DNA from: Roseimaritima multifibrata
GTDB lineage: Bacteria > Planctomycetota > Planctomycetia > Pirellulales > Pirellulaceae
Assembly: GCF_007741495.1 (NCBI RefSeq)
Contig: NZ_CP036262.1
Location: 62,001-126,000 of the forward strand
Length of the DNA stretch: 64,000 bases
Direction: 5' to 3'
Within the stretch, counting starts at the first letter, position 1. Every line of letters begins with the position of its first letter. The translations under genes and the position numbers were made by a program. Under the pieces are notes generated by a model. That model had not been told where the DNA came from, made no database searches, and saw only the letters and a list, made by a program, of their open reading frames with translations. Of the stretch, positions 20,586 through 30,571 are shown one piece after another.

Positions 20586-21740
20586 TCAACCCTTCACTGC
20601 ACCGGCGAGCATTGCTTGGAATTTTTCAAACAAGTAATGGCTATCGTGAGGTCCCGAGGCGGCTTCCGGGTGGTACTGGACGCTGAACGCTCCCGATTCC
20701 TTGTGACGCAAACCTGCGATGGTGTTGTCGTTTAGGTTTCGGTGAGTGATTTCGAGGCAGCTGGGAAGGGAGTCTTCGTCGACGGCAAAACCATGGTTTT
20801 GAGTCGTGATTTCGACTTTGCTGGTCTCCAGGTCTTGAACCGGCTGGTTGACTCCACGGTGTCCGAACTTCAATTTGAAAGTTTTGGCACCACAGGCCAG
20901 GGCCAGCAATTGGTGTCCCAGGCAAATTCCGAATACGGGAACTTGCGGAAGCAGTTCGCTGATCGTTTTGTGTGCGTATTCAAGCGGTTCGGGGTCACCC
21001 GGTCCATTGGAAAGGAAGACGCCATCCGGTTGAGTTGCGAGAATTTCCTCGGTGCTGGTTGTGCCGGGGAGGATTGTGACGCGGTTGCCGCGAGCGTGGA
21101 AATGTCGTGGAATATTCCACTTCATGCCAAAATCGAGGCAGACGACGTGAGGTTGATTGCCCGCGGCTGCGGAGGCTCCAACCTGAGTCCATTCATCCAG
21201 GCCGTGTTCCCATTTCGATTGCTGAGCCGGCATGACTTCGCGGACCAGGTCTCGTCCGACCAACCCTAGGCTGGCCTTTGCCTTGGCGACCAAGCTGGCA
21301 TCGTCCAGATCGGTTGTGGAGAGGACGCCTCGCATCGCTCCGGTTTCTCGGATGCGACGGACCAAGGCTCGGGTGTCGACACCGGCGATCGCGACGACGT
21401 TGTGTTTTCGCAGGTAGTCCGACAGCCCGCCCTCGCTGCGGAAGTTACTGTCGATGCGGCTGCTTTCGCGCACAACAAAACCGGAAAGGGCGGGTTTCCG
21501 ATGTTCAACATCGGCTTCGTTGACCCCGTAATTTCCAATTTCAGGGTAGGTCATCGTGACAATTTGCCCACAGTAACTGGGGTCTGTCAGGATTTCCTGG
21601 TAACCGGTCATGGCGGTGTTGAACACAACCTCGCCAGTGACTTCACCTAATGCTCCAGTTGCTTTGCCGGAGTAAATGGATCCGTCTTCAAGGGCCAGTT
21701 TGGCGAGAGGAGCTCCGTTGAGATCGTTTTGAGCGTGCAC
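20586..21740 (-). CDS. carA: Carbamoyl-phosphate synthase small (glutaminase) subunit
   Basis: 384 residues from a GTG at 21740; no suitable ATG exists near the conserved start (LAKLALEDGSIYSGKATGA). The N-terminal domain is CarA-specific (GEVVFNTAMTGYQEILTDPS) and the C-terminal half is a class I glutamine amidotransferase. The nucleophile is C273 in FGICLGHQ, and the His/Glu pair lies in QYHPEAASGPHD. It releases ammonia for carbamoyl phosphate synthesis (pyrimidines and arginine). The large subunit gene carB is not in this window. Confidence 0.96.
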   Translation of the reverse strand: MHAQNDLNGAPLAKLALEDGSIYSGKATGALGEVTGEVVFNTAMTGYQEILTDPSYCGQIVTMTYPEIGNYGVNEADVEHRKPALSGFVVRESSRIDSNFRSEGGLSDYLRKHNVVAIAGVDTRALVRRIRETGAMRGVLSTTDLDDASLVAKAKASLGLVGRDLVREVMPAQQSKWEHGLDEWTQVGASAAAGNQPHVVCLDFGMKWNIPRHFHARGNRVTILPGTTSTEEILATQPDGVFLSNGPGDPEPLEYAHKTISELLPQVPVFGICLGHQLLALACGAKTFKLKFGHRGVNQPVQDLETSKVEITTQNHGFAVDEDSLPSCLEITHRNLNDNTIAGLRHKESGAFSVQYHPEAASGPHDSHYLFEKFQAMLAGAVKG

Positions 21741-22060
21741 GGTTCAGTCGGCCTGTTAAATGTCGCGGTGAAAGGATGGTTCCGGCTGTGCGGAAACGCT
21801 TTGCCACATGTAAAAATAGGCTAGACCGAAAGTGATGTTTCGACAAGGACCGCAGGTATCTCAAACACGCCATCGGTCGACAAAAACGAGGCATTCCCGG
21901 TACCTGTGCAGGTATTTGCACGGTTTTTCATCCGTTTGCCTGACTCTAGAGGCAATCAAGCATTCCCCTGCCCTTCGTCGTTGACCGATCGAGAGCAAAC
22001 CGGAGTGCGGCCGCTTGTCGATTTAGCCCGGTTTAGACGGGGCTATTGGTTTAGGCGGGG
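21741..22060. other. Intergenic region upstream of carA
   Basis: 320 bp with no gene seen. GGGGCTATTGGTTTAGGCGG and GGGGTTATTGGTC (22038-22069) form a short direct repeat at the end of the neighbouring minus-strand gene. The carA promoter should lie here. Confidence 0.4.
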
Positions 22061-22399
22061 TTATTGGTCTTTGGGAAAGGCGTCGTCAAACGCATCGGCA
22101 TCGCCAAAGGGCTCGCCGTCGCCGAACGCATCATCGGCGAATGCCTCGCCATCGCCAAAGGAATCGGCTTCTTCTACTTCTTCCAGCGAAGCATCCATCT
22201 CTTCTGCGATTTCGACCTCGCCCTCTTCAACTTCGCCTTCTTCGAGCACGGCTTCGTCGTCAGAGAGGGGGTCTTCGCCGGCTGCCATGGCAGCATCGCG
22301 CTGGGCTTTTTTAGCTCGTTGCTTGTCGACAACCAAGGCAATCGGTACGGCGAGGATGGTCGTAAGAATAAAGACCAGCCAGAGAATGGTGTACAGCAC
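22061..22399 (-). CDS. Small membrane protein with acidic C-terminal tail
   Basis: 112 residues. A single N-terminal membrane helix (ILWLVFILTTILAVPIALVV) is followed by a short basic stretch (DKQRAKKAQRDAA) and then a strongly acidic, Phe-spaced tail (repeats like FGDGEAFADDAFGDGEPFGD). The order helix-basic-acidic puts the tail in the cytoplasm. No family is recognised. Such tails often act as spacers or bind basic partners. Likely a real gene because of its clear start and membrane segment, but the function is unknown. Confidence 0.6.
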   Translation of the reverse strand: MLYTILWLVFILTTILAVPIALVVDKQRAKKAQRDAAMAAGEDPLSDDEAVLEEGEVEEGEVEIAEEMDASLEEVEEADSFGDGEAFADDAFGDGEPFGDADAFDDAFPKDQ

Positions 22400-22481
22400 G
22401 GCTAGTGAGGCTCCAGGCAGTGAGAAGCGGGCAACTCTTCGACTCTAATTACTCGACGAAGGGCTGGCAATGAAATTTTCG

Positions 22482-22814
22482 CTAGATGATCGCGGGTTCA
22501 CCGCTGTACAGTTCCAGCATCTGCCCGTGAACTTTCGCGGCTCGTAGAAGCGTCCAGATCTGTTCGGGGTCGAAACGGACCGAACCTTCTCCACACAGCG
22601 TATCGAGTTCGTTTGCCATCGCGGTCATTTGGTCGGTCGCGGCGTCCAATTTAAAGGATGCCCTCTGCCAGTACCGTTTTAGCGCGTCATCATCGCTCAA
22701 TTCCAACGGGCTGGAGGCCTGGTTGAGAATCAAGAGGCACAGTCGAGCCACGTCTGTGGCCGAGAGTCCCGGCTGAAGACGGTCGATTCGCTCGGCAAGT
22801 TCCGCACACGTCAT
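22482..22814 (-). CDS. Conserved-looking hypothetical protein
   Basis: 110 residues, predicted soluble and mostly helical. It begins MTCAELAERIDRLQPGLS and has an acidic middle (ELSDDDALKRYWQRASFKLD). No recognisable catalytic motif. It has ordinary codon use and normal composition, and sits alone between the acidic-tail protein and gyrB on the opposite strand, so it is probably a real small protein of unknown function. Confidence 0.55.
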   Translation of the reverse strand: MTCAELAERIDRLQPGLSATDVARLCLLILNQASSPLELSDDDALKRYWQRASFKLDAATDQMTAMANELDTLCGEGSVRFDPEQIWTLLRAAKVHGQMLELYSGEPAII

Positions 22815-23076
22815 GGAATATCGGTGGGATAGAAGGAGAATTGCTATTAACGGCCGTTCCTCAACGGTAGCTTACGGTTAACGGTACCTCTGTGAGAAAA
22901 TGGCCCCCCTTTTGTCAAAAAGCGAACTCCGCTTAAAGGGCTCCGGTGTGGCGTCGACGAGATGCTGTCTAAGTGATTGTGATTTATGAACTTAGGGGGA
23001 TTTCGTCTGTGATGGATAGGCATCGCATGAAAGGCCCGGAAATGGTATCATAGGGGTCGAAATTGATACCCCAATT

Positions 23077-25680
23077 ATGCCGCCTTTTCAGGTCATCATA
23101 AACAGTATGAGCGACGTCCCTTCGAGCGATTCCACGACTCCTGATTCCGACCCCATTGGTAGTGACGAAACTCAATTGGAGGAGGCGGGTGCCAATCCTC
23201 ATTCCAACAGAATTGCTGCAAATTCAGAATACACGTCAAAGGATTTACAGCATCTGTCGGACTTGGAGCACGTTCGTGAACGCCCCGGAATGTACATCGG
23301 CGATACGACGGGCCGCGGTCTGCATCACCTGGTATACGAGGTGGTCGACAATTCAATCGATGAGGCGATGGCCGAATTCGCCTCCGCCGTCACGGTGACG
23401 GTCCATACCGATGGCTCGGTCACCGTCGAAGACGACGGTCGAGGCATCCCGGTCACAAGGCATGATCAGCTGTCCGAAGAAATGGACCGGGAAGTGACGA
23501 CCCTAGAGGGTGTCATGACCGTCCTGAAGTTTGGCGGCAAGTTCCAAAAAGGGGCCTATCAGACCTCCGGCGGACTGCACGGGGTCGGGGTGACCGTGGT
23601 CAATTTTCTGTCGCAGTGGTGTGAAGTCGAAGTGAGTCGCGATGGTTGGACATGGACGCAACAGTATGAACGTGGGATCCCTCAGGGGGCCGTCACCAAA
23701 GGACGCGCAACCAAAAAGAAAGGGACCAAAACCACTTTCAAAGCCGATAGCGAGATCTTCAGTACGACCAAGTACTCCTACGACGTCCTTTACAAGCGTT
23801 TGCAAGAATTGGCCTTCTTGAATTCGGGCGTCCGAATCCGCTTTTTGGATGAACGAAACGGTGAATCGGGTGATTTTAAGTACGAACGCGGGATCATCGA
23901 ATTCGTTGAACATCTGAACCGAGCCAGCGACGTATTGCACTCCGATGTGATCCACATCGAAGGCGAACGCGACGGCGTCGAGTTCGAAATCGCCCTGCAG
24001 TACAACACCGATTACACCGAAACGGTTCAGTCGTACGTTAACAACATTCACACGATCGAAGGCGGGACCCACGTTTCGGGTTTCCGTTCAGCGCTGACGC
24101 GAACGCTGAATAACTATGGTCGCAAAGAAGGCTTGTTTAAGGCGACCACGCCGTCCGGGGATGACTTTCGCGAAGGTTTGACCGCGGTCATCAGTACTCG
24201 AGTCCCCCATCCACAGTTTGAAGGCCAGACGAAAACCAAGTTAGGCAATAACGATGTGGAAGGGATCGTGAATGGTGGGGTCGGTGAACAGTTAACCAAG
24301 TTCATGGAAGAGAACCCCAAGGCCGCCAAAGCGATCGTCCGCAAAGGGTTGCTGGCCGCGGAAGCACGTGAAGCGGCTCGTAAAGCCAAAGACATGCTTC
24401 GCAAGCGTAAGGATGTTCTCGGCGGCGGCGGCTTGCCAGGGAAACTTCGCGATTGCATTAGTAAGAAAATGGAAGAGTGCGAAATCTACCTGGTCGAAGG
24501 TGATTCGGCCGGTGGGTCGGCCGAGGGAGGACGGATGCGTAACTATCAAGCGATCCTTCCGCTTCGCGGTAAGATCATCAACGCTTACAAAAGCCGCGAA
24601 GATAAGGTCTTGGCCAACGAGGAAGTCAAATCGATGATCCAGGCCTTTGGCACGGGCATCGGAGCCGATCAGGATCTGTCCAAACGACGTTACAACAAAA
24701 TCATTGTGATGACGGACGCGGACGTGGATGGTAGCCACATCCGCACCTTGCTGCTTTGTTTCTTCTATCGACAGATGTTTCAGCTGGTCGCCGGTGGACA
24801 CGTCTACGTCGCCAAGCCACCGTTGTTCCGCGTCTCTAAGGGTAAGGAACGGTATTACGTTCAAACCGAAGAGGAAATGAAGTCTCAATTGCTGGAACGT
24901 GGTTTGGCCGATAGTACCTTCGAAGCCGAAGATGGACGGCGTATCGAAGGCGAAGAAATGCGGAAAATGTGTCATACCCTGGCCGGCATCGAAGATGCCA
25001 TCATCGCCATGGAACGCCGCGGTATCAGCCTGAAGGCTCACGCCTTACGGTTGGACCCGCAAACGAATCGTTTGCCTCCGCTGCACCTGTTTGTCGGAGT
25101 GGATGACCATTGGTTCCACGGGGTCGAACAGGTTGACGAATATTTGAATGCAAACAACCTCGTTCTGGATAGCGAAAAAGAAAAACCGGAACCGGGGGAG
25201 GAACCCGAAGCGATCGATTTGACCGCCGAACAAGAAGCTACGGGGCCTTCGGTCAATTTGATCGAATTGCACGAAGTCCGGACCATCAACACCGCCCTGA
25301 AGGATCTCCAGCAGCTGGGCATCAGCATCGACGATTTGATCCCGCAGGAACGGACTGGTAGTACCGCTCCGCGATTTGAATTATTGCGAGGGGAAGATAC
25401 CCGTCGGCCGCTGCAAGATCTGCGTGAATTGCTTCCGCAGGTTCGGGCAGCAGGTGAAAAAGGGCTGGCTGTGACCCGCTTTAAAGGGCTGGGTGAAATG
25501 AATGCCGAAGAGCTTCGCGAAACGACTCTGGATCCGGCCAATCGCACTTTGGTACAAGTCAATCTGTCCGATGCCGGAGCGGCGGACGAAATGTTCCGCC
25601 TGCTGATGGGGGACAAAGTCGAACCAAGACGCGAATTCATCGAACGGCATGCACTGGATGTGAAGAATCTGGACGTTTAG
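23077..25680 (+). CDS. gyrB: DNA gyrase subunit B
   Basis: 867 residues from the ATG at 23077; the ATG at 23107 (MSDVPSSD) is an equally possible start. The ATPase domain has DNSIDEAMA, EDDGRGIPV and GGLHGVGVTVVN. The Toprim domain has YLVEGDSAGGSAEGGR and VMTDADVDGSHIRTLL, and the C-terminal part ends with GLGEMNAEELRETTLDP. An insert of about 170 residues follows the Toprim core, with an acidic stretch (EKEKPEPGEEPEAIDL), similar in place to the insert in proteobacterial GyrB. It introduces negative supercoils together with GyrA, which is not in this window. ParE is the alternative but less likely. Confidence 0.93.
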   Translation: MPPFQVIINSMSDVPSSDSTTPDSDPIGSDETQLEEAGANPHSNRIAANSEYTSKDLQHLSDLEHVRERPGMYIGDTTGRGLHHLVYEVVDNSIDEAMAEFASAVTVTVHTDGSVTVEDDGRGIPVTRHDQLSEEMDREVTTLEGVMTVLKFGGKFQKGAYQTSGGLHGVGVTVVNFLSQWCEVEVSRDGWTWTQQYERGIPQGAVTKGRATKKKGTKTTFKADSEIFSTTKYSYDVLYKRLQELAFLNSGVRIRFLDERNGESGDFKYERGIIEFVEHLNRASDVLHSDVIHIEGERDGVEFEIALQYNTDYTETVQSYVNNIHTIEGGTHVSGFRSALTRTLNNYGRKEGLFKATTPSGDDFREGLTAVISTRVPHPQFEGQTKTKLGNNDVEGIVNGGVGEQLTKFMEENPKAAKAIVRKGLLAAEAREAARKAKDMLRKRKDVLGGGGLPGKLRDCISKKMEECEIYLVEGDSAGGSAEGGRMRNYQAILPLRGKIINAYKSREDKVLANEEVKSMIQAFGTGIGADQDLSKRRYNKIIVMTDADVDGSHIRTLLLCFFYRQMFQLVAGGHVYVAKPPLFRVSKGKERYYVQTEEEMKSQLLERGLADSTFEAEDGRRIEGEEMRKMCHTLAGIEDAIIAMERRGISLKAHALRLDPQTNRLPPLHLFVGVDDHWFHGVEQVDEYLNANNLVLDSEKEKPEPGEEPEAIDLTAEQEATGPSVNLIELHEVRTINTALKDLQQLGISIDDLIPQERTGSTAPRFELLRGEDTRRPLQDLRELLPQVRAAGEKGLAVTRFKGLGEMNAEELRETTLDPANRTLVQVNLSDAGAADEMFRLLMGDKVEPRREFIERHALDVKNLDV

Positions 25681-25839
25681 TCGATAAGGAGGCTTCTGCA
25701 GATTATTAATTGCACGTCCTGAATCCTTCCGGTTGCTCGACGCGGGGCGTTTTGTGTCGCCCCGCGACATCGGTTGTTCATTTCTAGATGGTCACTGAAC
25801 TGTTTTGCAGGTGACCCTTCCCCAATCCCAACGCGTCTT

Positions 25840-27150
25840 ATGCTCCGGACCCTCTTTTTTATTCCCCATGAAGTGGGTGGGATTCCCGTTTTCGGAGTCG
25901 GTTGGGCGTTATTGCTGCTGCTGATCGTTGCTGGCATCTATTTGTTGGTCGTGCAACGAAGTGGTGGCTCGATTGCGGATGAGCTAAAGCAAAGTGGATG
26001 GTTTTGGGGCATGGTCGCTGTAGCGATCGTCTTTGTATTGCCCAGTATCGAAATTCGTGGGCATTCACTTGTCGCCGGTCAGCCGGGGCCTCCGATCGGA
26101 ATCGCCATCCGTGGGTATGGCGCCATGATGTTATTGGGGGTCGCGTCGGCGATCGCTTTGGCGGTTTACCGGGCGCCCCGCCGCGGATTGACCTCGGAGG
26201 CCATTTTCGGATTGGCGCCATGGGTGCTGGTTCTGGGGATTGCCGGAGCGCGGTTGTTTTATGTCGTTGAGTATTACGATCAGTTCGAAGCTCCGACGTG
26301 GGGCGAAACCTTCCGCAACCTGCTTGATTTTACTGGGGGTGGTCTGGTCGTTTACGGTTCGATCATGGGCGGTTTTCTGGGAGCCGCGATCTACTGTTAT
26401 CGAAACAAGATCCCTCTGCTTCGACTTGGCGACGTCGTAATCCCTTGCCTCTTTCTGGGGATCTTTTTCGGCCGGATTGGCTGCCTGCTGAACGGTTGTT
26501 GCTACGGCGGACGTTGCCCTGATAACGGCTGGGCGTTGCGTTTTCCTGCCGGCAGTCCGATCTATTCGGAACAGCTGGTGACGGCTGAATTGGCGGGGTT
26601 AAGTTTTGATATCAGCCAGGCCGATGAACTGACCTTGCCGGCTAAGGTGTCCGCAGTTCTGCCAGGAAGTCTTGCTGCAGAGGAAGGCATTCAAGTCGGC
26701 CAAACCGTTACCCGTATCGCTCCTATCTATCCGTCCTTGGAGGATCTCGATCCGATGCAACCGGAAGAAGAGATCGCCTGGCAGGGATTGAGAGTCGACG
26801 TGGATGGTAAAACGTATCGATGGACCAACGATCAGCTTCCCGATCGCGCATTGCCGGTGGTCCCGTCGCAGGTAATCAGTAGCCTCGCCGCACTGGGGCT
26901 TTGTTTATTGCTGCTGGTTCTTTCGCCTTGGGCACGGCGATATGAAGGGTCTTTGGTTGTGGTCGGTTTCGCGGGGTATGCCATCATTCGGTTTGGTTTG
27001 GAAATGATTCGCAGTGACGAACCGGGCCAGTTTGGTACTTCATTGACCATTTCGCAGTGGGTTAGTTTGGCGACATTGCTGGCCGCTTCGGGGTTAGCTG
27101 TCTACGTCTGGAAAACCAGTCGTCCGCCCGCTCCAAGTACTGATACTTAG
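25840..27150 (+). CDS. lgt: Prolipoprotein diacylglyceryl transferase with an inserted PDZ-like segment
   Basis: 436 residues from the ATG at 25840 (MLRTLFFIPHEVGGIPVFG); a TTG at 25774 is in frame but less likely. Lgt transfers diacylglycerol from phosphatidylglycerol to the lipobox Cys. The core is visible: several membrane helices, GGGLVVYGSIMGGFLGA, the signature GRIGCLLNGCCYGGRC, and a C-terminal RFGLEMIRSDEPGQFG. The E. coli FHGG histidine is replaced here (VYGS). Between the signature and the last helices lies an extra soluble stretch of about 90 residues (26572-26850), whose SAVLPGSLAAEEGIQVGQTV resembles a PDZ ligand loop. It follows gyrB by 159 bp. Confidence 0.88.
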   Translation: MLRTLFFIPHEVGGIPVFGVGWALLLLLIVAGIYLLVVQRSGGSIADELKQSGWFWGMVAVAIVFVLPSIEIRGHSLVAGQPGPPIGIAIRGYGAMMLLGVASAIALAVYRAPRRGLTSEAIFGLAPWVLVLGIAGARLFYVVEYYDQFEAPTWGETFRNLLDFTGGGLVVYGSIMGGFLGAAIYCYRNKIPLLRLGDVVIPCLFLGIFFGRIGCLLNGCCYGGRCPDNGWALRFPAGSPIYSEQLVTAELAGLSFDISQADELTLPAKVSAVLPGSLAAEEGIQVGQTVTRIAPIYPSLEDLDPMQPEEEIAWQGLRVDVDGKTYRWTNDQLPDRALPVVPSQVISSLAALGLCLLLLVLSPWARRYEGSLVVVGFAGYAIIRFGLEMIRSDEPGQFGTSLTISQWVSLATLLAASGLAVYVWKTSRPPAPSTDT

Positions 27151-27494
27151 TTCATCAGGAACAGGTCAGCCTGCAAAATTCTTTCTGCGCGGCCGTGCGG
27201 AAGCGATCCGTTCAATGCGTGGCGCGGGCGACCGTGCCGATGCGGTACGGTGAATCCTTCCCGTCGTTAGGATCGAATTTCCTTGGGAGTAAGCAGTGAG
27301 GTATTGCACCGCTATATCTGGGAAACTTGCGGTTGCTGGTGAATCCCACGCCCTGAAAAGCGAGTGGAGCGGTTGCTTCGCGTTTTGGGCAAGATCTATT
27401 TGTGTCTTAACGATCGCACCGTCGATGCCTGCAGAGCGTTCTGCGATTCGGTAGACTGCCCCTCTTCGTTGTGTTGCACTTGGTGGGAAATCTT
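27151..27494 (+). promoter_or_regulatory. Intergenic region upstream of the glycerol operon
   Basis: 344 bp with no gene. It should contain the promoter for glpK-glpD-glpF. I see no clear hairpin terminator for lgt and no regulator gene next to it; GlpR or similar sites are not recognisable by eye. Confidence 0.4.
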
Positions 27495-28985
27495 ATGAAA
27501 ACGATTTTGGCTTTGGATCAGGGGACAACCAGTTCGCGTGCAATTTTGTTTGCACATGATGGTTCGATTGTGGGAGTTTCGCAGCGTGAATTTGAACAGT
27601 ATTATCCGCAGCCCGGTTGGGTCGAACACGATGCAAATGAAATCTGGCAGTCGCAACTAGAAGTCAGCCGGGAAGTTCTGCAGCAGAACAATCTTTCGGC
27701 CGCCGACGTTCATGCGATCGGGATTACAAACCAGCGTGAAACCACGCTGGTTTGGGACCGGAAAACGGGCGAGCCAATTCATCATGCGATCGTTTGGCAA
27801 GATCGTCGGACGGCAGGTGAATGCGACAAAATTCGCGAAGCGGGACACGCGGATTTGGTGCAGCGTAAAACCGGCCTAGTGATTGATGCTTACTTTTGTG
27901 CAACCAAGATTCGCTGGCTGTTAGATAATGTCCCCGGCGCCAGGGAACGTGCCGAAGCCGGCGAGTTGGCATTTGGGACGATTGATAGTTGGCTGTTTTG
28001 GAAATTGACGAACGGCCGGGTCCATGCGACCGATGTCACCAATGCGTCGCGAACGATGCTGTTGGATATCGCCAGTTGTCAGTGGGATGATGAACTGCTT
28101 GAGCTGTTTGGGATTCCCAAATCGCTCCTTCCAGAAGTCTGCCCCTCCAGCCACTTGTACGGGGAAACCGATCCCTCCTTGTTTGGCACCCCGATTGCCT
28201 TGGGAGGAGCCGCTGGGGATCAGCAGTCAGCGTTGTTCGGCCAGAATTGCACTCAGCCGGGGATGGCTAAGAACACTTATGGAACCGGCTGTTTCATGCT
28301 GATGAATATCGGCGACGAACCGGCGCCTTCCAAGTCGCGGTTGTTGACGACCGTCGCCTGTAGTTCCGGCGATAAACGGGAGTATGCCTACGAGGGTAGT
28401 ATTTTCATCGCTGGCGCCATCGTGCAGTGGTTGCGAGATGGTTTGGGGATTATCAATAGCTCGGAGGAGGTCGAGGCACTCGCTGCGAGTGTTCCCGATT
28501 CGGAAGGCGTCTATCTGGTTCCAGCATTTGCCGGGTTGGGGGCTCCGCACTGGGATTCCTATGCGCGTGGGACTCTGATCGGGATGACTCGCGGAACCAC
28601 CAAAGCCCACATCGCTCGCGCGGCCTTGGAGGGAATTGCTTTCCAAGTTGCTGATGTCTTGGATGCGATGAAAAAGGATTCAGGCGTTTGCATCGAAGAG
28701 TTGCGGGTCGATGGGGGCGCGGCGGCCAATGATCTGTTGATGCAGTTTCAGGCGGATATCATTGGGGTTAAAGTCGTTCGGCCTAAGATCATTGAAACCA
28801 CAGCCGCCGGTGCCGCGTATGTGGCGGGACTGTCCAGTGGGTTCTGGAAAGGGAATGAAGAAATTGCCAAGATTTGGCAGACCGATCGAGTCTTCATGCC
28901 TCAGATGCCAAAAGCGGAAGCCAAGCGACGTCGAGCCCGTTGGGCTGAAGCCTTAGAACGTTCTAAAAACTGGGTCTCCGAGTAA
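27495..28985 (+). CDS. glpK: Glycerol kinase
   Basis: 496 residues from the ATG at 27495 ([19 protein letters not shown]); a TTG at 27471 is in frame. It phosphorylates glycerol to sn-glycerol 3-phosphate. FGGY-family motifs are clear: the ATP-binding DQGTTSSR, the substrate-binding QWQ-type region with [17 protein letters not shown], and the C-terminal [20 protein letters not shown] and [18 protein letters not shown]. It is the first gene of a three-gene glycerol operon; glpD starts 1 bp after its stop. Confidence 0.97.
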   Translation: MKTILALDQGTTSSRAILFAHDGSIVGVSQREFEQYYPQPGWVEHDANEIWQSQLEVSREVLQQNNLSAADVHAIGITNQRETTLVWDRKTGEPIHHAIVWQDRRTAGECDKIREAGHADLVQRKTGLVIDAYFCATKIRWLLDNVPGARERAEAGELAFGTIDSWLFWKLTNGRVHATDVTNASRTMLLDIASCQWDDELLELFGIPKSLLPEVCPSSHLYGETDPSLFGTPIALGGAAGDQQSALFGQNCTQPGMAKNTYGTGCFMLMNIGDEPAPSKSRLLTTVACSSGDKREYAYEGSIFIAGAIVQWLRDGLGIINSSEEVEALAASVPDSEGVYLVPAFAGLGAPHWDSYARGTLIGMTRGTTKAHIARAALEGIAFQVADVLDAMKKDSGVCIEELRVDGGAAANDLLMQFQADIIGVKVVRPKIIETTAAGAAYVAGLSSGFWKGNEEIAKIWQTDRVFMPQMPKAEAKRRRARWAEALERSKNWVSE

Positions 28986-28986
28986 C

Positions 28987-30558
28987 ATGCAACGCAATAC
29001 TTCGATTGAACGACTGCAGCAGCGAGAAAAACCTTGGGACATGGTCATCATCGGCGGCGGTGCGACCGGTGTCGGGGTTGCCATGGATGCCGCCAGCCGA
29101 GGGTTGGATTGTCTGCTGCTTGAGCAGGCCGATTTCGGTAAAGGGACATCCAGTCGGAGTACGAAGTTAGTGCACGGTGGCGTCCGCTACCTGCAACAAG
29201 GGAATATTACGTTGGTGCGTGATGCCCTGCGTGAACGAACCCTGTTGCGGAACAATGCGCCGCACTTGGTCCATGACATGCCTTTTCTTATTCCCTGTCG
29301 CAACCTTTGGCAAAGGTTCTTCTTTGGAGTCGGATTAAAGGTTTATGACTGGTTGGCGACCGGGAATCGGTTTGGACGCTCCCACGGCGTTTCCGCGAAG
29401 AAGGCTTTGGAATTGGTGGAAACGATCCGCCCTGAAACGGCTCGAGGCGGAGTGGTGTATCACGACGGACAGTTTGATGACACAAGGCTGTTGATCAGTA
29501 TGGCTCGCACCGCCACGGAGCAAGGAGCCTGTTTGCTGAACTATGTAGCCGTGACCGGTTTGCAAAAAGATTCCTCTGGGAAAATCGAGGGCGTGATTGC
29601 TCAAGATCGTGAGACCGGGGCGGAGCTAACCATTGCGACGCGGGCGGTTGTCAATGCCGCGGGTCCCTTCTGCGATGCCGTACGTGAGATGGATGACCCT
29701 GCCCTTCCCAAGATGTTGGCGGCAAGTCAGGGCGTCCATATCGTATTGCCTCGCCGTTTCTTTCCGGGCGATATCTCAATGATCGTGCCGAAGACTTCGG
29801 ATGGGCGTGTCCTGTTTATTATCCCGTGGCATGATCATGCCGTCGTCGGGACCACCGATACACCGATCAGCGAAGTTTCCTTAGAACCTTCTCCGCAGCC
29901 GGCAGAGATCGATTTTTTGTTGAAAACGGTCGCAGACTATTTGACGGTCGTGCCAACACGAGCCGACGTGTTAAGCGTTTTCACGGGAATTCGCCCCTTG
30001 GTCAAAGGGGACAAATCCTCGCGCACCGCTTCGCTCTCTCGTGACCATACGATCCGAATTTCGGATGCCGGATTGATTACGATCACCGGCGGAAAATGGA
30101 CGACGGTCCGCAAGATGGCCGAGGATTGTGTGAATCGGTTGTTAGCTCACACAGGTATTCAGGCGAAACCTTGTCAAACCAAGACGCTGCAGCTGCATGG
30201 CTATGTCGATGACGTGAAAGGAAACCAAGTCGCCAGCGCAGGCCGCGGTTACTATGGTGCAGATCTGCCGTTGATTGAACAGCTTGAAGCAGAGCATCCC
30301 GAATGGGCCACTCCGATGCACCCTCAATTGTCTATTAATGCTTCGGAAGTTGTCTGGGCCGTCCGCAATGAGATGGCTCGGACGTTGGACGACGTGCTGG
30401 CCCGGCGGACACGATGCTTGTTTTTGAATTCAGCGGCCAGCCTTGAAATCGCACCCGAAGTAGCTCGTCTGATGGCTGACGAATTAGGGCGAGATTCCGA
30501 GTGGGTTGCTGAACAGATTTCCCAATTCCAAGATCTTGCTAAGCACTATCAGATTTAA
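28987..30558 (+). CDS. glpD: Aerobic glycerol-3-phosphate dehydrogenase
   Basis: 523 residues. It oxidises glycerol 3-phosphate to dihydroxyacetone phosphate and passes electrons to quinone at the membrane. The N-terminal FAD-binding motif is VIIGGGATGVGVAMDAASRG, followed by LVHGGVRYLQQG, then TTDTPISEVSLEP and the C-terminal ITGGKWTTVRKMAED. Length is normal for the family. It is coupled to glpK upstream and followed after 13 bp by glpF. Confidence 0.96.
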   Translation: MQRNTSIERLQQREKPWDMVIIGGGATGVGVAMDAASRGLDCLLLEQADFGKGTSSRSTKLVHGGVRYLQQGNITLVRDALRERTLLRNNAPHLVHDMPFLIPCRNLWQRFFFGVGLKVYDWLATGNRFGRSHGVSAKKALELVETIRPETARGGVVYHDGQFDDTRLLISMARTATEQGACLLNYVAVTGLQKDSSGKIEGVIAQDRETGAELTIATRAVVNAAGPFCDAVREMDDPALPKMLAASQGVHIVLPRRFFPGDISMIVPKTSDGRVLFIIPWHDHAVVGTTDTPISEVSLEPSPQPAEIDFLLKTVADYLTVVPTRADVLSVFTGIRPLVKGDKSSRTASLSRDHTIRISDAGLITITGGKWTTVRKMAEDCVNRLLAHTGIQAKPCQTKTLQLHGYVDDVKGNQVASAGRGYYGADLPLIEQLEAEHPEWATPMHPQLSINASEVVWAVRNEMARTLDDVLARRTRCLFLNSAASLEIAPEVARLMADELGRDSEWVAEQISQFQDLAKHYQI

Positions 30559-30571
30559 GAGAGGCTGTTTC

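Noticed and set aside
20586-21740. Complete pyrimidine/arginine operon around carA
   Set aside because: carB or other pathway genes are not adjacent; carA stands alone here.
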